The position numbers and the translations under genes were made by a program. The notes under the pieces were generated by a model. The model saw nothing but the letters and a program-made list of their open reading frames with translations, was not told the origin of the DNA and did not search any database. This document shows, piece after piece, positions 18,027-25,380 of a stretch of DNA of 34,068 bases (within the stretch, counting starts at the first letter, position 1; every line of letters begins with the position of its first letter). Source of the DNA: CAYUTA01 sp964447605 (GTDB lineage: Bacteria; Bacillota; Clostridia; Christensenellales; CAG-138); the NCBI GenBank assembly GCA_964447605.1, contig CAYUTA010000027.1, positions 1 through 34,068 on the forward strand, written 5' to 3'.

Positions 18027-18802
18027 GTCCGCCACCTCATCCAGGGCGCGCTGCCGGAGGCGATCAGCGTTTCCAGATACTGTTTGTCGCGCATGGTGTC
18101 CATGCACTGCCAGAATCCGCCGTATTGATAGGCGCAAAGCTGTCCCTCTGCGGCAAGGCGCTCCAAAGGCGCGCGCTCGAGAACGGTTTCGTCGCCCGCG
18201 AGGTAATCAAACACCTCCGGCTCGAACACCATGAATCCGCCGTTGACCCAGCCGCCGTCCTCCTTTTTCTTCTCGGCAAAGGAGTGGATGGAGCCGTCGG
18301 GGCCGATCTCCAGCATGCCGAAGCGTCCGCCGGGCTGGATGGCCGTGATGGTGGCGAGCTTTCCGCTGCGGCGGTGGAATGCGATAAGCTCGTTGATATC
18401 GATATCGCACACGCCGTCCCCATAGGTAAGCAGAAACGGCTCGTTGCCAATGTATTTGCGGATACGCCTGACGCGTCCGCCCGTCATGGTCGCCAGGCCG
18501 GTATCCACAACCGTCACCCGCCACGGCTCGGCCACGTTGGAATGCACGGTTACCTCGCCGCCGGAGGAAAAGTCGAACGTCACGTCCGACCGGTGCAGGT
18601 AGTAATCGGCAAAATACTCCTTGATGACGTGCTGCCTGTAGCCCGCGCAGATGATGAAATCGTGGTAGCCGAAGCAGGAATAGCTTTTCATCACATGCCA
18701 CAGGATCGGCTGGTCGCCGATTTCAATCATGGGCTTGGGCTTTAAATGGCTTTCTTCGGAAATTCGCGTGCCGTATCCGCCGGCGAGCAAGACGACCTTC
18801 AT
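18023..18802 (-). CDS. rfbF: Glucose-1-phosphate cytidylyltransferase
   Basis: Makes CDP-glucose from CTP and glucose-1-phosphate, the first step of the CDP-dideoxyhexose branch. The 259 residues are close to the usual 257. The nucleotidyltransferase signature LLAGGYGTRISEE and the downstream KPKPMIEIGDQPILWHVM are typical of RfbF, not RfbA. The ATG at 18802 lies 9 nt after GAGGG; a TTG nine bases upstream is less well placed. It is the first gene of a tightly coupled set (4-bp overlaps with rfbG, and rfbG with rfbH). The product probably feeds a surface polysaccharide, but no flippase, polymerase or dedicated transferase is next to it. Confidence 0.94.
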   Translation of the reverse strand: MKVVLLAGGYGTRISEESHLKPKPMIEIGDQPILWHVMKSYSCFGYHDFIICAGYRQHVIKEYFADYYLHRSDVTFDFSSGGEVTVHSNVAEPWRVTVVDTGLATMTGGRVRRIRKYIGNEPFLLTYGDGVCDIDINELIAFHRRSGKLATITAIQPGGRFGMLEIGPDGSIHSFAEKKKEDGGWVNGGFMVFEPEVFDYLAGDETVLERAPLERLAAEGQLCAYQYGGFWQCMDTMRDKQYLETLIASGSAPWMRWRT

Positions 18803-19230
18803 AATATTCAACCCTCACAGGAAGCCCTCGCGCACAGGGGGGGCCCGGCAGCGCAAACGCCTCGAAATCTATATAAAGATGATAGTGGAAAACCGCGAAA
18901 AATGCAAGCGGCGGCGCGACGTGCCTGCCCCTGTGCGCAAAGCAGGCGCGCTCTGCGTTTTCAGACCGTCAGGCTGCCGTGCTCTAAAGAGGGGCGCCGC
19001 CTGCAAGGCGCCAAAATAGCGGCATATCCGAGCGGATGAACAAGTGCTTCCTGCTTTCTTACGCTGCGGGGTAACAAAATAACCGCATGTTTACCCCGCG
19101 TGATACACATTTCACAGTCGGCGTATTTTTGGAGAAAAAACGCCGGCCATGCTGGAAAAACACGATAAAAGCTGCTCCGGCGGCGCTTTGCGCGACGCCG
19201 CGCCCGGATTCCGGCCGGGAGGACGCAGCG
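18803..19230. other. Intergenic stretch between the YitT gene and rfbF
   Basis: These 428 bp hold a possible weak promoter for rfbF on the minus strand (TTGCAT, 17 bp, TATCAT; 18879-18907). There is a 9-bp inverted repeat GCGGGGTAA/TTACCCCGC around 19065-19100, and a hairpin with GC ends and an A/T inside at 19120-19144, similar in build to the interspersed repeat. A GC hairpin (19180-19201) with T-runs after it on the minus strand may end the YitT operon. No gene was recognised. Confidence 0.4.
19158..19201 (-). terminator. Possible terminator of the YitT operon
   Basis: On the minus strand, GCGGCG and CGCCGC (19180-19201) form a GC stem; after about 8 bases comes CTTTTATCGTGTTTTT. The spacing between stem and T-run is longer than ideal, so the call is weak. 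Confidence 0.35.
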
Positions 19231-20085
19231 TTAGCCCTGCTTGAATCCCTCCCCGTGCACCTCCGTTGCGTTGGTGACATATAAAAATGCGGTCGGATCG
19301 ACGGCCTTGACGGCCGAGAGCGTCTGGACAAAGCTGCTGCGGCGCACGACGATCATGAGCAAATGCTTTTGATTGCCGGTATAGCCGCCGGTGGCGTCGA
19401 GCATGGTCACGCCGCAGTCCAGGTCGGATTTGAGCTTTTCGTTGATCGCCGCGCCGCGGTCGGTTACGACATAGATCACCTTGGCATAATCCACGCCCTG
19501 CATGATCGAGTCGATGGTTTTGGAGGTGACAAACAGCGTTACGATGGAATACAGAGCCACCTCGATCTCCCGGAACACAAACACCGCAAACAGCACGACC
19601 GCCGTATCCACAAGCATGAGCAGCATTCCCACGGATATGTTGGGAAACGAGCGGTTGAGCAGCAGGCTGACAAGATCGGTGCCGCCCGTGGAAGCCCCGC
19701 GCACAAAGATCACGCCCATGCCGGCGCCGCAAAGCACGCCGCCGAGCACCGCGGCCAGCAGCGGGTTGTTCGTATACGGCGGCACGAGGACGGAGAACAC
19801 ATCGATGGAAAGGGACAACAGCACGGTGCTGACAATGGTCTTGACGATGGGGCGCAGCCCCAGACTTCGCCAGGCAAACGCAATGAGCGGGACGTTGAGC
19901 AGCAGCGTCCACGCGCCCACCGGGATGGACGAGATGGAAGCCAGCGCGGTGGCAAGGCCGCTTACGCCACCGGGCGCGATATCGTTTGGGATGGTGAACA
20001 GCACGAGTCCCAGCGCCACAAGCGCGCTGCCGGCCGCGATGGCGGCGGCATCGATACAGAGGGTCTTTATGGAACGTCTGGTCAT
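19231..20085 (-). CDS. YitT family membrane protein
   Basis: Membrane protein of 284 residues with five to six transmembrane segments in the first 180 residues (DUF161/YitT region) and a soluble C-terminal DUF2179 domain (about 195-284, with YVVTDRGAAINEKLKSDLDCGVTML and GGYTGNQKHLLMIVV). Motifs such as IPNDIAPGGVSGLAT and VRGASTGGTDLVS, with GGTD, are typical. The molecular function is not established for the family; a transport role is often assumed. GGGGAG precedes the ATG. It starts 14 bp after the aminopeptidase stop and is the last gene of a three-gene operon. Confidence 0.92.
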   Translation of the reverse strand: MTRRSIKTLCIDAAAIAAGSALVALGLVLFTIPNDIAPGGVSGLATALASISSIPVGAWTLLLNVPLIAFAWRSLGLRPIVKTIVSTVLLSLSIDVFSVLVPPYTNNPLLAAVLGGVLCGAGMGVIFVRGASTGGTDLVSLLLNRSFPNISVGMLLMLVDTAVVLFAVFVFREIEVALYSIVTLFVTSKTIDSIMQGVDYAKVIYVVTDRGAAINEKLKSDLDCGVTMLDATGGYTGNQKHLLMIVVRRSSFVQTLSAVKAVDPTAFLYVTNATEVHGEGFKQG

Positions 20086-20099
20086 ATGCGCCGCTCCCC

Positions 20100-21224
20100 T
20101 TATGCCGGATTGAGACCCCTGAGCGCGTCAAGGGTGAACAGGCCGTCCTTGCGGACGAGCCGGCCGTCAAAATAGATTTCCCCTCCGCCGTACGCCGTGG
20201 TCTGGATGCAGACGATGTCGAGATGCAGTTGCGAGCGGTTGCCGTTGAACGCTTCTTCATAGGCCGCGCCGGGCGTGAGGTGGAACGAACCGCCGATCTT
20301 TTCGTCGTAGAGCGTGTTGCCGATGGCCTTTGTGACAGCGTTGTTGACCCCGAGTGCAAACTCGCCGATATAGCGCGCGCCCTCGTCGGCGTCGAGCATC
20401 TCGTTCAACGCTTTGCCGTCGCCGTCGCAGGAGGCTTCGACGATGCGCCCGTTTTGAAGCACGAGGCGCGGGTTGTTGAACTTGTGGCCGTAGCGCATGG
20501 CGGGCGTGTTGTATTGCACCGTGCCGTTGACGCTTTCGCGCACGGGCGCGGTATAGACCTCGCCGTCGGGGATATTGCGCTCCCCGTGGCAGGGGATAAC
20601 CGGGATGTCCGCAATTGAAAACGTCAGCTCCGTGCCGGGGCCCGCGATGCGTACCTCGTCCGTCCGATCCATCAGTTCTACAAGCGGCTCCATAGCGCGC
20701 GCCATCTTTTGATAATCCACGAGCGCGGCGGAGAGAAAGAATTCATAGAAGTCGTCGTAGCACATGCCGGCCTTCTGCGCGTCGGCCATCGTCGGCCAGT
20801 GCAGGTAAACCCAGCGGCGCTCGTTGATGATGCGCTCGCGCAGTTCGCGCCGCGCGTCGCGGTAGAGCGTGCGGGCGCGCGCGTCCACGGCGGAAAGCTC
20901 CGCGTCGTTTTCATCTACGCCGATGTCGACGTGCGCAACCAGCTCGTCCCAGTAGGCGTTTTGCCATTTCAACTCGCTGTGAATGGCGGCAAGCGCCCCG
21001 TCGGGATGGTCCGGGTCGATGAACCCAAAGGACAGGCGCTCGAGTTCATCGTCGGTCAGCTTGGCAAAGGGCACGGCGCCGAGCGCATGCGCCTGGCAAA
21101 TGAGCGCCTTCATCAGGGGTTTTGCCGGCAGCGCGCCGTTGATTTCAAACAGCTCGCCGGGCTTGAGCCGGAGGGACTGGCAAAGCAGCAGCTTTGCAAG
21201 GGTTGTCAGGCGTTCGTCTTTCAT
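20100..21224 (-). CDS. Aminopeptidase, M29 (thermophilic metalloprotease) family
   Basis: Metal-dependent aminopeptidase of the cytoplasm that trims N-terminal residues from peptides; 374 residues. The C-terminal metal site region is recognisable: GEFALGVNN (about 280), GGSFHLTPGAAYEEA (about 311-325) and SQLHLDIV, which carry the conserved Glu, His and His-x-Asp ligands. Family members are usually 370-410 residues, so this is complete. It overlaps the glycosyltransferase stop by 4 bp (ATGA), showing translational coupling, with AAGGAG upstream. The pairing with a glycosyltransferase and YitT gives no clear common pathway. Confidence 0.88.
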   Translation of the reverse strand: MKDERLTTLAKLLLCQSLRLKPGELFEINGALPAKPLMKALICQAHALGAVPFAKLTDDELERLSFGFIDPDHPDGALAAIHSELKWQNAYWDELVAHVDIGVDENDAELSAVDARARTLYRDARRELRERIINERRWVYLHWPTMADAQKAGMCYDDFYEFFLSAALVDYQKMARAMEPLVELMDRTDEVRIAGPGTELTFSIADIPVIPCHGERNIPDGEVYTAPVRESVNGTVQYNTPAMRYGHKFNNPRLVLQNGRIVEASCDGDGKALNEMLDADEGARYIGEFALGVNNAVTKAIGNTLYDEKIGGSFHLTPGAAYEEAFNGNRSQLHLDIVCIQTTAYGGGEIYFDGRLVRKDGLFTLDALRGLNPA

Positions 21225-22402
21225 GTGTAATTTTCTCCTTTCGCCGGATGGGGGCGCCGGAACGCGGCGATCAGGTTTTCATACCGCATAACGGCGGCGT
21301 CCATAATGTCGTTCCAGGAGGCGTAGATGGTCCTGCGCGCATCCCGGCCCAGCGCAGCGGTTGCTTCCGGGTCGTCCAGCGCCCGGCGCAGCACGGCGGC
21401 AAGGCTTTGCGTCGTGTCGTCGCATAAAAAGCCGTTTTGTCCGTCGGTCACGGCTTCCGCGGCGCCTGTGCCGCGCACCACAACGCTGGGCGTTTCCATT
21501 GCGGCCGCTTCGCGCACGACCATGCCGGACGTGTCGTACAGCGACGGGAATACAAACAGCGCCGCCGCTTCATACAGGCCGTAAAGCAGCCGTTCCTCCG
21601 TGATGTGCCCTGTAAATACCGTACGGGCTGCCAGGCCGAGCGCGTTTGCCTGATTGCGGATGGCGGCCGTATCCGGTCCCTGCCCGGTCAAAACGAGCGT
21701 GAACGTCCGGCCCTCGGCCGCCAGCGCCGCACAGGCTTCCAGAATCCGCAGGATATTCTTTTTCCAGTTGAGCTGACCGCAGTACATAAGCACGTTCTGC
21801 TCCGGCAGCTGGAACGTCTCGCGCGCAAGCGCACGGTTTTCCGGCTGGGGCGCCACATCCGGCGTGCCGTTGGGCATGACCACGATATCGCCGGAATAGC
21901 CGTAATCATGCAGCGTTTCAGCGCTGCTCTGGCTGACCGTCCAGACCTCGTCGCAACGCCCGTAAAAGTTTACAATCAGCCGCACGCCCATGTTGGCCAG
22001 CATCTCGGCGCGCGTAAGCTGATAAAAATCGTCATAATAGCGCGAGTGGAACATGCCGATTACAGGCACGTTCTTGCGGCGGCCGATACGCAGCGCCTCC
22101 GACCCTGCGATGAAGGGGCTGTGGACATGGATGATATCGAGACGCGCCCTGGCAATACGCGCTTCATAATGCGAGTCGAGCAGCGGAATGCCGGAGTGGT
22201 ACTGCCTTTGCATCGGCACGTCCATGCTGATGAAATCGATCAGGTCAAAGGGCAGCCCGCCGCGGTAGCCCATGTCCGCCATCGGCGCGATCACATAGCA
22301 TTCATGCCCCTTTTTTGCAAGCGAATCCGCATAGCTGAACACCACGCGTCCCACGCCGTCGACAATGGGCAGAAACGTATCGCTGAACTGACCGATGCGC
22401 AT
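21221..22402 (-). CDS. Glycosyltransferase family 4, likely glycolipid type
   Basis: GT-B fold, retaining glycosyltransferase of 393 residues. The N-terminal acceptor domain begins MRIGQFSDTFLPIVDGV, close to the diacylglycerol or phosphatidylinositol glycosyltransferase group, with HVHSPFIAGSEAL. The donor domain has VMPNGTP, the strand MYCGQLNWKKN, and the donor-binding stretch FVFPSLYDTSGMVVREAAAMETPSVV with the E-x7-E arrangement. The likely role is sugar transfer from a nucleotide sugar to a membrane lipid at the inner face of the membrane; donor and acceptor are unknown. First gene of the operon with the aminopeptidase and YitT. Confidence 0.88.
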   Translation of the reverse strand: MRIGQFSDTFLPIVDGVGRVVFSYADSLAKKGHECYVIAPMADMGYRGGLPFDLIDFISMDVPMQRQYHSGIPLLDSHYEARIARARLDIIHVHSPFIAGSEALRIGRRKNVPVIGMFHSRYYDDFYQLTRAEMLANMGVRLIVNFYGRCDEVWTVSQSSAETLHDYGYSGDIVVMPNGTPDVAPQPENRALARETFQLPEQNVLMYCGQLNWKKNILRILEACAALAAEGRTFTLVLTGQGPDTAAIRNQANALGLAARTVFTGHITEERLLYGLYEAAALFVFPSLYDTSGMVVREAAAMETPSVVVRGTGAAEAVTDGQNGFLCDDTTQSLAAVLRRALDDPEATAALGRDARRTIYASWNDIMDAAVMRYENLIAAFRRPHPAKGENYT

Positions 22403-22472
22403 AGGTACATCCCTCGTTTGACAGTAATTTTACATCGGCGCGGGCCCCCGCGCACGTAAGGAAACCGTGAGG

Positions 22473-22498
22473 CCGTCAAAAACGTTGTTTTTTGACGG
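22473..22498. repeat. Interspersed palindromic repeat, copy 3
   Basis: CCGTCAAAAA (22473-22482) and TTTTTGACGG (22489-22498) are exact reverse complements, the best copy in the window. It lies in the 5' leader of the GT4 operon, so it is not acting as an ordinary gene-end terminator there. Confidence 0.8.
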
Positions 22499-22653
22499 GT
22501 AACCGCATGGCGCCTCTCGCCCCACGGGCTTCCGCTCGGCAGGCAACACAGGGAAACCGCCCAAGCCGGGCGATCCGTTCCGCCGGCAAATCAGGCGGAG
22601 CCGAAACGAATCTCCTGGAAGGCCGCGGCCCTCCGAGCCCGCACATGGCTTTT

Positions 22654-22681
22654 TTGACAGGCTGCGTAATACCTGTATTAT
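22654..22681 (+). promoter_or_regulatory. Promoter of the dockerin protein gene
   Basis: TTGACA (22654-22659), a 16-bp spacer, TATTAT (22676-22681). It faces right and leaves a leader of about 180 nt. Confidence 0.65.
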
Positions 22682-22685
22682 ACCA
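22677..22685 (-). promoter_or_regulatory. Extended -10 promoter of the GT4 operon
   Basis: On the minus strand TGGTATAAT gives an extended -10 with a perfect TATAAT (22677-22682); the -35 (TTGTTT) is weak. It shares five bases with the -10 of the divergent promoter. Confidence 0.6.
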
Positions 22686-22867
22686 CGAATCACCAAAACA
22701 AACGAACTCTTTTGCGGTTGCTTCCAAACCTCGCATAAGGTACAATGAAATATACGATTTGTTGAATTTTGCAGATTTGCCACGGAGCAGAGAAGGCTCC
22801 GGCGGCGCGTCCGCCCGCGGGGAGCGCGAGGGGGCGCGGTCTGTGCAGAAGGGAACCCGACGCCGCC

Positions 22868-23956
22868 ATGCAACGCCGCTATGCTGCGCTACTGATGCTG
22901 ACGCTGTTGCTTGCCACGGCCTTAGCCGTGAGGGGGGGCGCGCACGCCGACATGGCGGCGCCGGAGACGCCCGGCGACTGCGACATGGACGGAGTGGTGA
23001 CGGCGGCGGATGCGGCCGTGCTGCTGCGCGGCGCGATGGGGGTTTCCGGCTTTGGCGTGCGTGCGTCCGCCGCGGCGGACGTTACAAAAAACGACGTGAT
23101 CGACACGGTTGACGTGCGCGCCGCGCTTTGGATAGCGGCGGGGCGGATTCCGGACCCGGTCAAATTTGTGGAACGCATCTCCACGGGCCTTTGCGGCGAA
23201 GAACTGTTCGACCGCTTCTGCTATACCGGCGTTAACGACGACGGGCAGGGGAATTACCAGAGCGCCAACGTCGGCGTCTCGGTGGAGCGGCGCGCCTATG
23301 CCGGAAGCGTTTGCTTCATCGCACAGATTTACGTGCAGGACATCCGCTGCTTTGCCACCGCCTTTTCCGGCGGCCGGTTCAAAGGCGGCAACAGCCGCGT
23401 AACCGATATGGCGCGCCAAAACAACGCGGTTCTCGCCGTTAACGGCGACTTCTGCTCGCAGCGCGACATGGGGCCCATAATCCGCAACGGTACGGCGTAC
23501 AGCGCGCGGGCGAACAGCGATTGGGACACCTGCGTGCTCACCTATGGCGGCGAACTGCTTACCTTCCCATACCGGACGCTGGATGCGGATACGCTTGCGG
23601 AGCTTGGCGCATACCAAACCTGGGTGTTTGGCCCGGAACTGCTGGACGAAACGGGCAAAGCAAAAACCAGCTTCCGCAGCGCGGTGACGGCGGCCAATCC
23701 ACGCACGGCCATCGGCTACTATGCGCCTGGGCACTACTGCTTCCTGGTGGCGGACGGGCGGCAGCGCGGGTACTCCGGCGGGCTGACCATGCAGGAACTT
23801 TCCGCGCTCTGTGAGGAGCTGGGGCTTGCGGCCGCCTATAATCTTGACGGCGGACGTTCGTCGGTCATGGCCACGCGATACGGCGCGATCAGCCGGCCCG
23901 TGGCGGGTGGGCGGGCCGTCGGCGATATTGTGTATATTCGGGAACCGGACGAATGA
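22868..23956 (+). CDS. Secreted dockerin-phosphodiester glycosidase (NAGPA/DUF2233) protein
   Basis: A 362-residue exported protein. A signal peptide (about 1-27: RR, a long hydrophobic run, cleavage after AHA) is followed by a dockerin-like module at about 35-98. This has two calcium-loop repeats, GDCDMDGVVTAADAAVLLR and ADVTKNDVIDTVDVRAAL, the second with an altered loop. The rest (about 105-362) resembles the phosphodiester glycosidase family of the lysosomal uncovering enzyme: NAVLAVNGDFC, NPRTAIGYYAPGHYCFLVADG, YNLDGGRSSVM. Such enzymes split sugar-phosphodiester bonds, for example in phosphorylated surface glycans. The ATG was chosen because the signal peptide begins there; a TTG at 22769 would bury it. 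It probably attaches to a cohesin-bearing scaffold outside the cell. Confidence 0.87.
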   Translation: MQRRYAALLMLTLLLATALAVRGGAHADMAAPETPGDCDMDGVVTAADAAVLLRGAMGVSGFGVRASAAADVTKNDVIDTVDVRAALWIAAGRIPDPVKFVERISTGLCGEELFDRFCYTGVNDDGQGNYQSANVGVSVERRAYAGSVCFIAQIYVQDIRCFATAFSGGRFKGGNSRVTDMARQNNAVLAVNGDFCSQRDMGPIIRNGTAYSARANSDWDTCVLTYGGELLTFPYRTLDADTLAELGAYQTWVFGPELLDETGKAKTSFRSAVTAANPRTAIGYYAPGHYCFLVADGRQRGYSGGLTMQELSALCEELGLAAAYNLDGGRSSVMATRYGAISRPVAGGRAVGDIVYIREPDE

Positions 23957-24092
23957 GACGGTTCCGCCCGCTTGCCGACGTTTAGGCAACAACTGCCCCG
24001 GTGCCCGGCGTAAGGACGCTGCGGGGGAAGCCCTCCGGCGGCGGTTAGGAGACGGACCCGTTCGGGATCGACACGGAAAGGACGCTATCGTT

Positions 24093-24872
24093 ATGAAGCG
24101 CGTATTGGGCAGCATCCGCAGGGCGGACGAGCGGTATCACATGATTCAGGATGGCGACAAGGTGCTCGTCGGCGTATCCGGCGGCAAGGATTCGCTGCTG
24201 CTGATGGAGGCTATGAAGCTGTACCAGCGGTTTTCGTATACGAAATTCGACGTGTGCGCCGCCATGCTCGACCTCGGGCTGAAGGAACAGGATACGTCCG
24301 GCATTTCCGCGCTGGCGGAGCGTGTGGGGATCGAGTTCACCGTGGTTAAGACGGACATCGGCAAGGTGGTGTTCGAATACCGCGACGAGCGCAGCCCCTG
24401 CGCGCTGTGCGCCAAGCTGCGGCGCGGCGCGCTCAATACCTTTGCCGTGGAGCACGGCTGCAACAAGGTCGCCCTCGGCCATAACCGGGAAGACGTGATC
24501 GAGACGTTTTTCATGAGTCTGCTTTACGAAGGCCGCATCAACACGTTTGCGCCGGTGACCTATTTAAGCCGTCGCAACGTTACGGTCATCCGGCCGCTGA
24601 TCTTTTTGCCGGAACGGTATGCGCTTTCCGTCGCCCGTGCGCGCGCTCTGCCGATTTTGCCGCCAAACTGCGACGTCGCCGGCAGCACCAAGCGCGAGGA
24701 GGCGAAGCGGTTGATTGCGCACCTGTGCACGCTTTCGCCGGATTTTGAAGAAAAGTTCATGCATGCGCTGTGCACAACGGAGACCTATGGTCTGTGGGAC
24801 CGCATGCGCCTGCCGCCAGACCAGCCGGACGACGGCGCCGCAAAGAAAAATGCCCCGCACGTGGATGGATAA
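24093..24872 (+). CDS. TtcA-family tRNA 2-thiolation PP-loop ATPase
   Basis: ATP-dependent enzyme that activates tRNA bases for sulfur insertion (2-thiocytidine or a related thiolation). It has 259 residues from the ATG at 24093, with GGAAAGGA about 11 nt upstream. The PP-loop SGGKDS is at residues about 29-34, the central CxxC in SPCALCAKLRRG near 107-110, and LGHNREDVIETFF carries the second conserved block. A later Cys lies in PPNCDVAGSTKRE. These cysteines would hold an Fe-S cluster. The group is broad and the modified base cannot be assigned with certainty. It is 136 bp after the dockerin gene on the same strand. Confidence 0.85.
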   Translation: MKRVLGSIRRADERYHMIQDGDKVLVGVSGGKDSLLLMEAMKLYQRFSYTKFDVCAAMLDLGLKEQDTSGISALAERVGIEFTVVKTDIGKVVFEYRDERSPCALCAKLRRGALNTFAVEHGCNKVALGHNREDVIETFFMSLLYEGRINTFAPVTYLSRRNVTVIRPLIFLPERYALSVARARALPILPPNCDVAGSTKREEAKRLIAHLCTLSPDFEEKFMHALCTTETYGLWDRMRLPPDQPDDGAAKKNAPHVDG

Positions 24873-24900
24873 AGCAGGCAAAGGGGGACTTCGGCCTTAA

Positions 24901-24933
24901 CAAGCAAAGCGCCCAAACCGGGCGCTTTGCTTG
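24901..24933. terminator. Perfect 14-bp hairpin after the TtcA gene
   Basis: CAAGCAAAGCGCCC and GGGCGCTTTGCTTG pair exactly around AAACC. It lies 28 bp after the TtcA stop, between convergent genes. The T-run after it is poor, so it may be a bidirectional end signal or an RNA-stabilising hairpin. Confidence 0.6.
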
Positions 24934-24956
24934 CGTTAGCTCTCGTCAGTGACGAT

Positions 24957-24992
24957 CTTGCCTGCGGCCGTCTCGCATCGGCCGCAGGCAAG
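24957..24992. terminator. Second hairpin between convergent genes
   Basis: CTTGCCTGCGGCC and GGCCGCAGGCAAG are exact reverse complements (13 bp) with a 10-base loop. On the minus strand it lies 12 bp after the small gene's stop, so it probably ends that transcript, although no long T-run follows. Confidence 0.55.
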
Positions 24993-25004
24993 CCTTGGGA
25001 TGTT

Positions 25005-25241
25005 TTATCTATCACATAGCATAAAGTCGATCAGCCGGGCTACATCCTCGGATTCTTCCGCATTGAGCGTGATGCTCACCGGGCGGTCCTGCGGATAAAC
25101 GTCGGTCAGAAGGTACTGCAGCGGAGCGTTGGCGCGGATATCCTCGCGCCGGCCGTTGGCCATTACCATTTCAACCGGGCCTCTGCAGTGGTTAATTGTG
25201 TCGCAAAACATCTGCGTGTTGTGAACGTTCATCTGTAACAT
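25005..25241 (-). CDS. Small protein, possibly HPr-like
   Basis: A 78-residue cytoplasmic protein with a strong start (GGAGGG 6 nt before the ATG). I do not recognise it surely. Its pattern (a helix with QMFCDTINHC, a strand with VEMVMANGRRED, then NAPLQYLL, a strand PVSITLNAEES, and a closing helix ARLIDFMLC) resembles the small HPr-like proteins of Clostridia. The catalytic histidine region of true HPr is absent, so it would not be a phosphocarrier. It is convergent with the TtcA gene and divergent from the AraC regulator, 139 bp apart. Confidence 0.55.
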   Translation of the reverse strand: MLQMNVHNTQMFCDTINHCRGPVEMVMANGRREDIRANAPLQYLLTDVYPQDRPVSITLNAEESEDVARLIDFMLCDR

Positions 25242-25380
25242 TGGAATCCCTCCTGTCTTGTTATGTTACTTCCCCTTGCTATCTTCTCTCTTTGATGTTA
25301 TAATAATACTGTCAATTTTAAGATAATACAATCATTATGACGTCAAGTTTTATAACAATTCTGCCAAACAGGGGTGGGAT

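Larger units (their letters stand above)
22403..22867. other. Divergent intergenic region with promoters and repeat copy 3
   Basis: This 465-bp region separates the GT4 operon from the dockerin protein gene. It contains repeat copy 3 (22473-22498), two overlapping back-to-back promoters (22654-22685), and GC-rich sequence up to the start of the secreted protein. No further gene was recognised. Confidence 0.55.

Noticed and set aside
19112..20359. A 415-codon minus-strand frame spanning two genes
   Set aside because: It runs out of frame through the YitT and aminopeptidase genes, both of which have clear motifs and start signals in their own frames.
22469..22768. Possible riboswitch or T-box in the long leader of the GT4 operon
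   Set aside because: No conserved T-box or known riboswitch core was found; the visible structure is repeat copy 3 and GC-rich hairpins.
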